Shown here: positions 1 through 10,716 of the stretch, one piece after another
Layout: the number at the start of each line of letters is the position of its first letter
Position numbering within the stretch: the first letter of the stretch is position 1
Source of the DNA: Pseudomonadota bacterium
GTDB lineage: Bacteria; Pseudomonadota; Gammaproteobacteria; UBA5335
Assembly (NCBI GenBank): GCA_021767745.1
Contig: JAASSS010000002.1
Location: forward strand, 1 to 48,947
DNA length: 48,947 bases
Direction: 5' to 3'
Program-made: the position numbers and the translations under genes
Notes under the pieces: model-generated
Seen by the model: the letters and a program-made list of their open reading frames with translations, nothing else
What the model was told of the DNA's origin: nothing
Database searches by the model: none

Positions 1-1
1 C

Positions 2-241
2 ATGCCGGATCACGACTCGCCGGAAGGGCTTGTGCTGACCGAGGAAATCCGCCTCACCGTGGTCAAGGCGATCGAGGGGTTGCCGCCCGATCTGCGAACG
101 GCGATCATACTGCGCGAGCTGGAGGGGCTAAGCTACGAGCAGATCGCCCAATCCATGGACTGTCCCGTCGGCACAGTTCGCTCCCGCTTGTTCCGGGCTC
201 GGGAGGCCATAGATAATCACTTGCAGGCGCTGGCCAGTTGA
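2..241 (+). CDS. rpoE: RNA polymerase sigma-E factor (RpoE/AlgU), C-terminal part only
   Basis: This is the last 79 residues of an extracytoplasmic-function sigma factor; the 5' end lies outside the window. The visible part is the end of the region 2-4 linker plus region 4, whose helix-turn-helix reads the -35 element. The segment CPVGTVRSRLFRAREAI is essentially identical to E. coli RpoE/Pseudomonas AlgU, and LPPDLRTAIILRELEGLSYE matches region 4.1. The first visible Met is internal to the real protein, not its start. An rseA gene follows 42 bp downstream, as in all RpoE operons. The sigma factor is expected to govern the envelope-stress response while being held at the inner membrane by RseA. 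Identity is firm; only completeness is lacking. Confidence 0.96.
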   Translation: MPDHDSPEGLVLTEEIRLTVVKAIEGLPPDLRTAIILRELEGLSYEQIAQSMDCPVGTVRSRLFRAREAIDNHLQALAS

Positions 242-283
242 GGTAACCGGCGTCGCACTGGTCGCAGCAACAGTGTTTGGAAG

Positions 284-733
284 ATGAACGACAAGCATAA
301 CGATAAGATGCTCGAGCAGGTCTCGGCATGGCTCGATGGAGAGCTCGGCAGCGCCGAGGCACGCTTCGTCGATCGGCAGCTCGAAGTCAGCGAGTTGGCC
401 CGTGCCAAGGCCGAGCGCTACCTGCTGATCGGCGATGTCCTGCGCGACGCCGCCCCGGCGGCAATCGATCCCGGCTTCGCCGATCGGGTTCGCCAACAGA
501 TCGCCGACGAACCGGCGCTGCGGTCGCGTGGCATGCGGGCGCATACGGTGGGCATGGCGTTGGCAGCCTCGGTGACGGCCGTCGCCGTCGGCGGCGCGCT
601 GCAGCTGAACGTTGCGATGCAGGAGCGGGCCGGACCGGCGGACGCCTCGCTGGGCGCCGGTGCGATAGCCATGCCGGCCAGCGTGGGCGCGCCGATCGAA
701 CTCGTCGCCGAGCCGGTTGCCATCGATCGCTGA
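284..733 (+). CDS. rseA: Anti-sigma-E factor RseA (MucA-like), short form
   Basis: This single-pass inner-membrane protein would sequester RpoE through its cytoplasmic N-terminus. Residues 1-80 carry the RseA N-terminal pattern (VSAWLDGELG, then YLLIGDVLR), residues about 88-108 form one hydrophobic membrane span, and only about 40 residues remain for the periplasm. E. coli RseA is about 216 residues with a periplasmic part of about 100, so the periplasmic domain here is much reduced. No rseB follows, which fits loss of the RseB-docking region (inference). The start has no strong ribosome-binding site. A hairpin after the gene (782-804) could end the rpoE-rseA transcript. Family assignment rests on position plus the N-terminal motif. 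Confidence 0.88.
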   Translation: MNDKHNDKMLEQVSAWLDGELGSAEARFVDRQLEVSELARAKAERYLLIGDVLRDAAPAAIDPGFADRVRQQIADEPALRSRGMRAHTVGMALAASVTAVAVGGALQLNVAMQERAGPADASLGAGAIAMPASVGAPIELVAEPVAIDR

Positions 734-781
734 GCCTGGCGGTTCCGGCCGCTGCGATCGTCTTGCCATAGTTCGTCAGCG

Positions 782-804
782 GAAGCCGGCTCCCAGCCGG
801 CTTC
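782..804 (+). terminator. Hairpin after rseA, probable transcription terminator
   Basis: A perfect 9-bp inverted repeat GAAGCCGGC / GCCGGCTTC is separated by a 5-nt loop (TCCCA). It lies 49 bp after the rseA stop. Only two T residues follow, so an intrinsic terminator would be weak; it may instead attenuate read-through into the next gene. Confidence 0.6.
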
Positions 805-841
805 TTGACGTGGTGCCGACCTCACCAGAGCGAGATGGCGG

Positions 842-1222
842 ATGACCGATCGGGAACAGGCGGCAGCCGTCCGGGCAGACGCTGTCGCGGCACCACCGGG
901 GCGCACCGCCGCTGCCCAGGCCGTGGGTGGGTCCGCGATGCGGGTCGACGCCGGCATCGCGGGGCCAGCGGTGTGCGGAGCCTGCCGTCTGGCCCATGCG
1001 CCAGCGACGGACACGCCGTCGGTGTCGGCGTGGATGGCGTTGGGGCGATTGCTGGCGATCGCGGCGTTGCTGCTGCTTCTGACGCTCGGGATCCTGCAGC
1101 GTTTGGGCGTCTCCGACCTGCTGTCGGCAGCTGCTGCCCTGTCGCTGCTGGGGCTCGTCGGCACCGTCGCCCGCCGGCGCGAGCGCAGCCGCCGGCCGGA
1201 CGATGCGCCGACCCACCACTGA
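842..1222 (+). CDS. Small two-span membrane protein with a CxxC pair, in the rseC position
   Basis: I cannot assign a function. The 126-residue frame has an Ala-rich N-terminus, a Cys pair (Cys45, Cys48 in VCGAC), two hydrophobic segments (about 67-87 and 91-110) and an Arg-rich tail, the positive-inside pattern of a hairpin membrane protein. The place in the operon and the layout of cysteines before two spans recall RseC/MucC, which helps reduce SoxR, but RseC has a longer Cys cluster and I see no convincing sequence match. An in-frame ATG at 938, preceded by GGTGGG, would give a 94-residue protein and looks a better start than 842. The next gene, a glutaredoxin-like protein, overlaps its end by 20 bp, suggesting co-expression. 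Confidence 0.6.
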   Translation: MTDREQAAAVRADAVAAPPGRTAAAQAVGGSAMRVDAGIAGPAVCGACRLAHAPATDTPSVSAWMALGRLLAIAALLLLLTLGILQRLGVSDLLSAAAALSLLGLVGTVARRRERSRRPDDAPTHH

Positions 1223-1502
1223 GTCCCGCGCGCCGTTGAACCTGAACTCTGCCCCGGTGCTCACCGTGTATGGCCGGCCGGACTGCCATTTGTGCACCGA
1301 GCTGTGGGCGCAGCTCCAGCCGCTGCTGGCCGACCATCGTGTGGCCGTGCGGTATGTCGACATCGACGGTGATGCAGAGCTGACCCGTCGCTACGCGCTG
1401 CGCATCCCGGTGCTCGCGGCGCAGGATGCCGAACTGTGCGAGTATCGGCTCGATCGCGAGCGCCTCCAGGCCTATCTGGATGCCCATGCCACGGACCGTT
1501 AA
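1203..1502 (+). CDS. Glutaredoxin-like (DUF836) thiol-disulfide protein
   Basis: This is a small thioredoxin-fold protein of the DUF836/glutaredoxin-like group. It shows a beta strand followed by the redox motif C28-H-L-C31 (VYGRPDCHLC), then VRYVDIDGD and the cis-Pro strand RIPVLA, the standard order for glutaredoxin-type folds. It is expected to be cytoplasmic and to handle thiol-disulfide exchange; its partner is unknown. The annotated ATG overlaps the preceding gene; TTG at 1236 or GTG at 1257 are possible later starts, because the fold begins near residue 19. A gene of this type just before lepA is known from other gammaproteobacteria. lepA begins 3 bp after its stop. Confidence 0.85.
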   Translation: MRRPTTESRAPLNLNSAPVLTVYGRPDCHLCTELWAQLQPLLADHRVAVRYVDIDGDAELTRRYALRIPVLAAQDAELCEYRLDRERLQAYLDAHATDR

Positions 1503-1505
1503 CGC

Positions 1506-3305
1506 GTGCAGTCACTGACCCGAAACTTTTCCATCATCGCGCACATCGACCACGGCAAGAGCACGCTGGCGGATCGCTTCATCCAGATCTGCGGCGGCCT
1601 CAGCGACCGGGAGATGCAGGCCCAGGTGCTCGATTCGATGGATCTGGAGCGCGAGCGGGGCATCACCATCAAGGCGCAGGCGGTCTCGCTGGACTACCGC
1701 AGCGAGGATGGCCAGACCTATCGCCTGAACTTCATCGACACGCCCGGGCATGTCGACTTCTCCTACGAGGTCTCGCGCTCGCTGGCGGCCTGCGAGGGCG
1801 CGCTGCTGGTGGTGGACGCCGCGCAGGGCGTCGAGGCGCAGAGCGTGGCCAACTGCTATACGGCGGTGGAGCAGGGGCTCGAGGTGCTGCCGGTGCTGAA
1901 CAAGATCGACCTGCCGCAGGCCGACCCGGAGCGGGTCGCGCAGGAGATCGAGGACATCATCGGCATCGAGGCGACCGATGCCACCCAGGTCAGCGCCAAG
2001 ACCGGCCTCGGCGTGCCGGCGCTGCTGGAGCGGCTGGTGCAGCAGATCCCGGCGCCGACGGGCGATCCCGAGGCGCCGCTGCAGGCGCTGATCATCGATT
2101 CCTGGTTCGACAACTTCGTCGGCGTGATCTCGCTGGTGCGGGTCGTCAACGGCCGCCTGCAGCGGCACGACCGGCTGCGCGTGATGTCCACCGGCCGTAC
2201 GCACGGCGCCAACGAAATCGGCGTGTTCACGCCCAAGCGTGATCCGGTAGGGGCGCTTTCCGCGGGCGATGTCGGCTACATCATTGCCGGCATCAAGGAC
2301 GTCGACGGCGCGCCGGTGGGCGATACCATCACGCTGGCCGATGCGCCGGCGGCTGCGCCGCTGCCGGGCTTCAAGCAGGTGCAGCCGCGGGTGTTCGCCG
2401 GCCTGTTCACCGTGAGCTCGGAGGACTACGAGGACCTGCGCGAGGCGCTGCAGAAGCTGCGGCTGAACGATTCGGCACTCCACTACGAGCCGGAAACCTC
2501 CTCGGCGCTGGGCTTCGGCTTCCGCTGCGGCTTCCTCGGCATGCTGCACATGGAGATCGTGCAGGAGCGCCTGGAGCGCGAATACAACCTCGATCTGATC
2601 ACCACCGCGCCTACCGTGATCTACGAGGTGCTGACCACCGATGGCGGCGTGGAGCAGGTGGACAACCCCAGCAAGCTGCCGCCCATCAACCAGATCGCGG
2701 AGATCCGCGAGCCCATCATCACGGCCTCCATCCTGGTGCCGCAGGACTATCTCGGCAGCGTGATCGCGCTGTGCGAGGAGCGCCGCGGCGTGCAATGCAA
2801 GATGCTCTACGTCGGGCAGCAGGTGCAGCTGGTCTATGAGCTGCCACTGAGCGAGGTGGTGCTGGACTTCTTCGACCGGCTGAAGTCGGTCAGTCGTGGC
2901 TTCGCCTCCTTCGACTACCAGCTCGCACGCATGCAGGCGGCCGATCTGGTGCGCCTGGACCTGTTGATCAACGGCGAGCGCGTGGACGCGCTGTCGCTGA
3001 TTACCCACCGGGCGGTGGCCCAGCGCCGGGGCCGCGAGCTGGCCGAGCGCATGCAGTCGCTGATTCCGCGGCAGATGTTCGACGTGGCGATCCAGGCCGC
3101 CATCGGCAGCCAGATCATCGCGCGCACCACGGTGAAGGCGCTGCGCAAGAACGTGACGGCCAAGTGCTACGGCGGCGACATCACCCGCAAGCGCAAACTG
3201 CTGGAGAAGCAGAAGGCCGGCAAGCGCCGCATGAAGCAGGTCGGCCGGGTGGAGATTCCGCAGGAGGCCTTCCTGGCGGTGCTCGATGTCGGCGGGCGCG
3301 ACTGA
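1506..3305 (+). CDS. lepA: Elongation factor 4 (LepA), ribosome-associated GTPase
   Basis: This is full-length LepA (599 residues, the usual length). The GTPase motifs are all present: AHIDHGKST at 12-20, DTPGH at 78-82 and NKID at 132-135. EF-G-like domains follow, and then the LepA-specific C-terminus ([20 protein letters not shown]). LepA binds the ribosome, is linked to back-translocation and initiation or assembly, and acts in cytosol and at the membrane. The start is GTG, supported because the family begins [17 protein letters not shown]. It heads the conserved lepA-lepB-rnc-era-recO-pdxJ-acpS run, with lepB 29 bp downstream. Confidence 0.98.
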   Translation: MQSLTRNFSIIAHIDHGKSTLADRFIQICGGLSDREMQAQVLDSMDLERERGITIKAQAVSLDYRSEDGQTYRLNFIDTPGHVDFSYEVSRSLAACEGALLVVDAAQGVEAQSVANCYTAVEQGLEVLPVLNKIDLPQADPERVAQEIEDIIGIEATDATQVSAKTGLGVPALLERLVQQIPAPTGDPEAPLQALIIDSWFDNFVGVISLVRVVNGRLQRHDRLRVMSTGRTHGANEIGVFTPKRDPVGALSAGDVGYIIAGIKDVDGAPVGDTITLADAPAAAPLPGFKQVQPRVFAGLFTVSSEDYEDLREALQKLRLNDSALHYEPETSSALGFGFRCGFLGMLHMEIVQERLEREYNLDLITTAPTVIYEVLTTDGGVEQVDNPSKLPPINQIAEIREPIITASILVPQDYLGSVIALCEERRGVQCKMLYVGQQVQLVYELPLSEVVLDFFDRLKSVSRGFASFDYQLARMQAADLVRLDLLINGERVDALSLITHRAVAQRRGRELAERMQSLIPRQMFDVAIQAAIGSQIIARTTVKALRKNVTAKCYGGDITRKRKLLEKQKAGKRRMKQVGRVEIPQEAFLAVLDVGGRD

Positions 3306-3334
3306 ACACCTTGCATGGCTGAAGGAACCTCCAC

Positions 3335-4096
3335 GTGAACTTTGCCCTGATTCTGGTGGTGGTCACCGCCGTGACTGGCGTGATCTGGGCGCTGGATCGC
3401 TGGCTCTTGGCGCCCCGGCGGGCGCCGGGCCAAGGCCCGAACGGCGTGATCGATTTCGCCCGTGGGCTGTTCCCGGTGGTGCTGGTCGTGCTGCTGGTGC
3501 GCTCGTTCGTCGCCGAGCCCTTCCGCATCCCCTCCGGCTCGATGATGCCGACGCTGCTGACCGGCGACTTCATCCTCGTCAACAAATTCGCCTATGGCCT
3601 GCGCCTGCCGGTCTCGAACCTGCAGATCGTCCCGATCGGCGAGCCGGCGCGCGGCGATGTCGTGGTCTTCCGCTTTCCGGAGGACCCGAGCAAGGACTTC
3701 ATCAAGCGCGTGATTGGTCTGCCGGGCGATGAAATCGTCTATTTTCAGAAGCAGCTGTTCATCAACGGTGAGCCGGTGCCGACGGAATATCTCGACCGCT
3801 ACACCGGCCCGGGCGCCCGGGCGAGCGACAATCTGCGTGAGCTACTGGAAGACCTGCCCGGTGCGCGGCACCACATCCTGGAGCAGGCGGGCCGCCGCAG
3901 CCTGAACATCCGCTATCGCGTGCCGGCCGATGCCTACTTCGTCATGGGCGACAATCGCGACAACAGCGATGACAGTCGCCGGTGGGGACCGGTGCCGAGC
4001 TCGCATCTGGTGGGGCGTGCCTTCCTGATCTGGATGAACTGGGACAGCGAGCGCCTGCATCCGATCTTCGCGCGCATCGGGCAGCGGATCGAGTAG
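3335..4096 (+). CDS. lepB: Signal peptidase I
   Basis: This leader peptidase removes signal peptides from proteins exported by Sec and Tat. It has two N-terminal membrane spans (about 3-25 and 45-60) with the catalytic domain in the periplasm. The Ser/Lys dyad is visible: Ser69 in FRIPSGSMMPTL and Lys124 in DFIKRVIGLPGDEI. Box E (VMGDNRDNSDDSR) is also intact. At 253 residues it is shorter than E. coli LepB (324) but normal for this type. Translation starts at GTG. A DUF4845 gene follows 6 bp later, as in Pseudomonas and Xanthomonas. Confidence 0.97.
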   Translation: MNFALILVVVTAVTGVIWALDRWLLAPRRAPGQGPNGVIDFARGLFPVVLVVLLVRSFVAEPFRIPSGSMMPTLLTGDFILVNKFAYGLRLPVSNLQIVPIGEPARGDVVVFRFPEDPSKDFIKRVIGLPGDEIVYFQKQLFINGEPVPTEYLDRYTGPGARASDNLRELLEDLPGARHHILEQAGRRSLNIRYRVPADAYFVMGDNRDNSDDSRRWGPVPSSHLVGRAFLIWMNWDSERLHPIFARIGQRIE

Positions 4097-4102
4097 CCGC
4101 CG

Positions 4103-4519
4103 ATGCGCCCGCTGCCGTCCGTCAGCCGTACTGGTCACGGCCCTGCGCCGGGCCATGCCCGTGGCGCCGGCCTGCTGAGCCTGCTGGGCTTCGCGGCTGC
4201 GGCCGTGCTCGGCATCTACACGCTGTTTCTCGTCGTGCCGGTCTACGCGGGCCACTATGCCATCCACAGCGCCGTGCAGTCGCTGGCCACGCTCGAGCCG
4301 GTGCCGCGCAACAGCAGGGAAGTGCGCGAGGCGCTGCGCCGCCGCCTGCAGGTCAACGGCATCCGCTCGCTGGAGCGCGATGCCGTGCAGGTGGAGCGCA
4401 CCGCCGGCGGGCTGGAAGTCTCCGTCGTCTACGATCGCCAGCGACACTGGCTCGGCAACGTGGATCTGCTTTTCCACTTCCGCACCGGCGTGCGGATCCC
4501 GACGGACGGCGCCGCTTGA
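4103..4519 (+). CDS. DUF4845 membrane-anchored protein
   Basis: This short protein has one hydrophobic segment (about residues 22-47) and a soluble domain of about 85 residues, expected in the periplasm. Its place between lepB and rnc, its length of 138 residues and the motif VYAGHYAIHSAVQSLA near the membrane match the DUF4845 family, found at this same spot in many gammaproteobacteria. No biochemical role is established for the family. Its stop codon (TGA, 4517-4519) overlaps the TTG start of rnc, so rnc translation probably depends on ribosomes finishing this gene. Confidence 0.85.
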   Translation: MRPLPSVSRTGHGPAPGHARGAGLLSLLGFAAAAVLGIYTLFLVVPVYAGHYAIHSAVQSLATLEPVPRNSREVREALRRRLQVNGIRSLERDAVQVERTAGGLEVSVVYDRQRHWLGNVDLLFHFRTGVRIPTDGAA

Positions 4520-5190
4520 CGGCGCTGGCCCAGTTCGAGCAGCGGCTCGGCTACCGCTTCACCGACGGCGAACTGCTCGAGCGGGCGCTCAGCCACCGCA
4601 GCCTCGGCCGGTACAACAACGAGCGCCTGGAGTTTCTCGGCGACGCGGTCCTGAACCTGGTGATCGCCGAGGCGCTGTATACGCGGTGTCCGCAGGCGGC
4701 GGAGGGCGATCTGTCGCGGCTGCGCGCGACGCTGGTGCGCGGCGAGACGCTGGCCCAGATCGCGCTGGAGCTGGAGCTGCCGGCGCTGTTGCGACTCGGT
4801 GACAGCGCCCGCAAGAGCGGCGGGCGGCAGCGCCGCTCCATCCTGGCCGATGCCTTCGAGGCGCTGCTCGGCGCCATCTACCTCGAACGGGGTCATGCGG
4901 CCGCTGCCGAGGTGATCCTGCGGCTGTTCGGCCCGCGGCTTGCGGACCTGCCGCCGGCACACGCGCTCAAGGATCCGAAGACCCGGCTGCAGGAGTGGCT
5001 GCAGCAGCGTGGCCGGGCGTTGCCGGCCTATCGGGTGGTGGCCGCCACCGGCGCCGATCATGCGCGCCACTTCGTGGTGGAGTGCGAGGTGGCGCTGTCG
5101 GCGCCGGTACAGGGCGAGGGTGCCTCGCGCCGCAAGGCCGAGCAGGCAGCCGCGGCCCGGGCTTTGGCGGCGCTGGAGGCGGCCTCGTGA
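4516..5190 (+). CDS. rnc: Ribonuclease III
   Basis: This is double-strand-specific endoribonuclease III (224 residues; E. coli has 226), which matures rRNA and trims mRNAs. The signature NERLEFLGD lies at 35-43; Asp43 and Glu115 (in DAFEALLGA) match the metal-binding Asp45 and Glu117 of the E. coli enzyme. The double-stranded-RNA-binding domain occupies about 150-222. The frame is open far upstream, but the family N-terminus begins at the TTG at 4516 (then TALAQFEQRLGYRF), which forms a TTGA overlap with the previous stop. The weak start plus overlap implies low, coupled expression. era starts in a GTGA overlap at its end. Confidence 0.96.
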   Translation: MTALAQFEQRLGYRFTDGELLERALSHRSLGRYNNERLEFLGDAVLNLVIAEALYTRCPQAAEGDLSRLRATLVRGETLAQIALELELPALLRLGDSARKSGGRQRRSILADAFEALLGAIYLERGHAAAAEVILRLFGPRLADLPPAHALKDPKTRLQEWLQQRGRALPAYRVVAATGADHARHFVVECEVALSAPVQGEGASRRKAEQAAAARALAALEAAS

Positions 5191-6092
5191 GCGAGCAGGC
5201 ACAAGCGGCGTTCCGCAGTGGTTTCGTGGCGCTGGTAGGCCGGCCCAACGTCGGCAAATCCTCGCTGCTGAACCGGCTGCTGGGCCAGAAGATCAGCATC
5301 GTCACGCACAAGCCGCAGACGACCCAGCAGCGCCTGCTCGGCATCCACAGCCTGCCCACGGCGCAGATCGCCTTCATCGACACCCCGGGGATCCACCGGC
5401 TGCGCCGACGCGCCATCAACCGGCAGATGAATCAGCAGGCGCTGGGTGCTTTCGAGCAGGCCGATCACATCGTGCTGGTGACCGACGCCGGGCGCTGGTC
5501 GGATGAGGACGATCTGGTCGTCGAGCATCTGCGGCGTTGCCGGGTGCCGGTGGGGCTGGCGGTGAACAAGGTCGACACGGTGCATCCGCGCGAGGCCCTG
5601 CTGCCGGTGCTGGCCCGGCAGTCGGCGATGCTCGATTTTGCCTACGCGGTGCCGGTCAGCGCACGCCGTGGCAGCAACCTGCCGGCCCTGCTGGACGAGA
5701 TCACCCGGTTGCTGCCGCCGGGCCAGCCGATGTTCCCGGAAGACCAGATCACCGAGCGCTCCAGCCGCTATCTGGCGGCCGAGCTGGTGCGTGAGCAGCT
5801 GCTGCGTTTCCTCCACCAGGAAGTCCCCTACGGCGTCGCCGTGCAGATCGAACGATTCACCGAGGGTCCGGCGCGGGTCGAGATACATGCGCTGATCTGG
5901 GTCGAGCGCGAGAGCCACAAGCCGCTGGTGATCGGCCAGGGTGGCGAACAGCTCAAGCGCATCGGCACGGCGGCGCGCCGGGCGATCGCCGCGTTGCTGG
6001 ACCAGCCGGTGCATCTCGAGCTGTGGGTGAAGGTGCGTCCCGGCTGGGCCGATGATTCGCGCTCGCTGCGCGAGTTGGGCTTCGACGGATGA
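5187..6092 (+). CDS. era: GTPase Era, 30S ribosome maturation
   Basis: Era is an essential GTPase that binds the 3' end of 16S rRNA during 30S assembly. It has GRPNVGKS at 18-25, DTPGIHR from 65, NKVD, and a C-terminal KH domain whose loop reads VIGQGGEQLKRIG. The 301 residues match the family length. I place the start at GTG 5187, because the homologous N-terminus (FRSGFVALVGRPNVGKSS) begins just after it, although the frame is open further upstream. It overlaps rnc (GTGA) and recO (ATGA), the usual rnc-era-recO arrangement. Confidence 0.97.
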   Translation: MSEQAQAAFRSGFVALVGRPNVGKSSLLNRLLGQKISIVTHKPQTTQQRLLGIHSLPTAQIAFIDTPGIHRLRRRAINRQMNQQALGAFEQADHIVLVTDAGRWSDEDDLVVEHLRRCRVPVGLAVNKVDTVHPREALLPVLARQSAMLDFAYAVPVSARRGSNLPALLDEITRLLPPGQPMFPEDQITERSSRYLAAELVREQLLRFLHQEVPYGVAVQIERFTEGPARVEIHALIWVERESHKPLVIGQGGEQLKRIGTAARRAIAALLDQPVHLELWVKVRPGWADDSRSLRELGFDG

Positions 6093-6841
6093 GCCGGGCG
6101 CCGCAGGAGATCACCGGCTATGTATTGCACCGGCGGCGCTATCAGGAGCATGCGCTGTTGCTCGAGGTCTTCTCGCTCGAGCAGGGCCGCCTGGGCCTGG
6201 TAGCCCGCGGGGCGGCGCGGCCCCACGCCCGGTTGCGACCGCTGCTGGAGCCGTTCCGTGCGCTGACGCTGCGCTGTGCCGGTCGCGGTGAGTTGCGCAC
6301 GCTGACCGGTGCCGAGCCTCGCGCCGTGCCGATCGCGCTCGGTGGCGAGGCGCTGTTGGCCGGGTTCTATCTGAACGAGCTGCTGCTGCGGACCCTGCCG
6401 CGGGAGGACCCGCACGAGGTGGCCTTCGTCGGTTACACGGCCGCGCTGGACAGCCTCGCTGCCCCGGCCGGCGGGGTGGCCGGGCCGCTGCGCCGGTTCG
6501 AGCATCAGCTGCTGCGCGAGCTGGGCCTGGCGCCGAGCTTCGAGGTGGATGCCGTAAGCGGCGCGCCACTCACGGCCGATGCCTGGTATCGCCTCGACCT
6601 GCAGTCCGGGCCGATCGCGGTGCAGGGTGCGCCGGACCCGGTGCGGGACGTGCAGGGTGCGCTCCTGCTGGCGCTGGCGCAGGATGACTACCGGCACCCT
6701 CGGGTGCGCCGCTTCGCCCGCCGGCTGTTCCGGCGTGCCCTGACCGAGCACCTCGGCAGCCCGCCCCTGCGCACGCCGGCGATGCTGGCGGCCTGGCGTG
6801 CCCGGCGCCAGCTTGTCGATGCTCCGCAGGACCAGACATGA
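6089..6841 (+). CDS. recO: DNA repair protein RecO
   Basis: RecO works with RecR to load RecA onto SSB-coated single-stranded DNA. The N-terminal OB fold is recognisable ([19 protein letters not shown], then [13 protein letters not shown]), followed by a helical domain with [18 protein letters not shown], a RecO family hallmark. Length is 250 residues (E. coli 242). It starts in an ATGA overlap with era and ends in an ATGA overlap with pdxJ. I see no zinc-binding Cys cluster, as in the E. coli-type protein. Confidence 0.94.
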   Translation: MSRAPQEITGYVLHRRRYQEHALLLEVFSLEQGRLGLVARGAARPHARLRPLLEPFRALTLRCAGRGELRTLTGAEPRAVPIALGGEALLAGFYLNELLLRTLPREDPHEVAFVGYTAALDSLAAPAGGVAGPLRRFEHQLLRELGLAPSFEVDAVSGAPLTADAWYRLDLQSGPIAVQGAPDPVRDVQGALLLALAQDDYRHPRVRRFARRLFRRALTEHLGSPPLRTPAMLAAWRARRQLVDAPQDQT

Positions 6842-7569
6842 AGACTTTGAGGCTCGGCATCAACATCGATCACGTGGCCACCTTGCGCCAGGCCCGCGGC
6901 GGCACCGCGCCCGAGCCGGTGCACGCAGCCTTGCTGTGCGAGCAGGCGGGTGCCGACAGCATCACCGTGCACCTGCGTGAGGATCGTCGTCACATTCAGG
7001 ACCGTGATGTCGCGCTGCTGCAGCAGAGTGTGCAGACCCGGGTCAACCTGGAACTGGCGGCGACGCCGGCGATGCTCGACATCGCCTGTCGCCTGCGGCC
7101 CGCCGACGGTTGTCTGGTGCCGGAGCGGCGCGAGGAGCTGACCACCGAGGGCGGACTGGACGTGGTCGGGCAGCCCGAGCGGCTGCGCCGGGCGTGCCGC
7201 GTGCTGGCCGAGGCCGGCATTCGCGTCGCCCTGTTCGTCGATCCCGATCCGGACCAGCTGGCGGCGGCGGTGGAGGTCGGCGCGCCGGTGGTGGAGCTGC
7301 ACACCGGGCGTTATGCCGAGGCGACGGACGCGCGGGCGCGGGCGCAGTGTCTGGCGGATCTGGCGCTGGCGGCGCAGCGTGCGGCCGCGCTGGGCCTGAT
7401 CGTGCATGCCGGGCACGGTCTCGATTATCACAACGTGCAGCCGGTGGCGGCGCTGCCGGAGCTGGCGGAACTGAACATCGGCCACGCCGTGATGGCCCGG
7501 GCGATGTTCACCGGCCTCGGCCAGGCCGTGCGGGACATGCGGCGGCTGGTGGATCAGGCCCGGCTGTGA
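6838..7569 (+). CDS. pdxJ: Pyridoxine 5'-phosphate synthase
   Basis: PdxJ condenses 3-amino-2-oxopropyl phosphate with 1-deoxyxylulose 5-phosphate to form pyridoxine 5'-phosphate, the last step of the DXP-dependent vitamin B6 pathway. The TIM-barrel enzyme has the signature [16 protein letters not shown] near the N-terminus, His45 ([12 protein letters not shown]), Glu72 (VNLELAAT) and the phosphate-site segment [10 protein letters not shown]. Length is 243 residues, the same as the E. coli enzyme. It is coupled on both sides: ATGA with recO and GTGA with acpS. The pdxJ-acpS order is conserved. Confidence 0.97.
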   Translation: MKTLRLGINIDHVATLRQARGGTAPEPVHAALLCEQAGADSITVHLREDRRHIQDRDVALLQQSVQTRVNLELAATPAMLDIACRLRPADGCLVPERREELTTEGGLDVVGQPERLRRACRVLAEAGIRVALFVDPDPDQLAAAVEVGAPVVELHTGRYAEATDARARAQCLADLALAAQRAAALGLIVHAGHGLDYHNVQPVAALPELAELNIGHAVMARAMFTGLGQAVRDMRRLVDQARL

Positions 7570-7939
7570 TCGTCGGGCTGGGCAGCGACCTGGTGGAGAT
7601 CGCCCGGCTGGAAGGCGCCTGGCGCCGGCGCGGCTGGCGGCTGGTCGAGCGGCTGCTGACCCCCCACGAACGGGCGGTACTGCCGCGGGCGGCGCCGGCG
7701 GCCCTGCTTGCCCGCCGCTTCGCGGCCAAGGAGGCGATCGCCAAGGCGCTGGGCACCGGCATGCGCGAGGGCATCGGCTGGCAGCAGATCGAGATCCGCT
7801 CGGACCGGCGGCGCCGGCCGTCCGTCGTGCTGTCCGGCGCGGCGGCGGACTGGCTGGCGGCGGCCGGTGGGGGCCGGGTCTGGCTGTCGATCAGCGACGA
7901 GCGGGCCTACGCGCTGGCCATGGCGGTTTGGGAACAGCC

Positions 7940-7943
<4 letters not shown>
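7566..7943 (+). CDS. acpS: Holo-[acyl-carrier-protein] synthase
   Basis: AcpS moves 4'-phosphopantetheine from CoA to the serine of acyl carrier protein, activating fatty-acid synthesis. The 125-residue protein shows [13 protein letters not shown] (Asp8, metal ligand) and [13 protein letters not shown] with Glu56, the two family signatures. The open frame runs further upstream, but the family N-terminus fixes the start at GTG 7566, overlapping the pdxJ stop (GTGA). Its stop codon TAG (7941-7943) lies in the palindrome CTAG that also holds the stop of the convergent barA gene. Confidence 0.95.
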
Positions 7944-10633
<2,690 letters not shown>

Positions 10634-10704
10634 GGCGGCGCCATTCGTGGTCGGACTGCCGAGGATGGTAGCTTGCCAACACCCGCCTGCGCCGCACGAT
10701 GCTT

Positions 10705-10710
10705 TAGAAT
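10705..10710 (+). promoter_or_regulatory. Putative -10 box of cysM, 6 bp before the start codon
   Basis: TAGAAT is followed by CCCGCC and then directly by the cysM ATG at 10717. No good -35 box lies at the normal distance, and no Shine-Dalgarno sequence lies before the ATG. If the box is real, transcription would begin at or very near the A of the start codon, giving a leaderless mRNA. Confidence 0.45.
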
Positions 10711-10716
10711 CCCGCC

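Noticed and set aside
1512-3008. Long open frame of 498 codons antisense to lepA
   Set aside because: It is Arg/His/Leu-rich without domain features and mirrors lepA codon structure, as expected opposite a GC-rich gene. lepA is fully conserved on the other strand.
3982-4515. Apparent N-terminal extension or fusion partner of RNase III
   Set aside because: The frame stays open upstream only because stops are rare in GC-rich sequence. The residues overlap lepB and DUF4845 and match nothing, while RNase III starts normally at TTG 4516.
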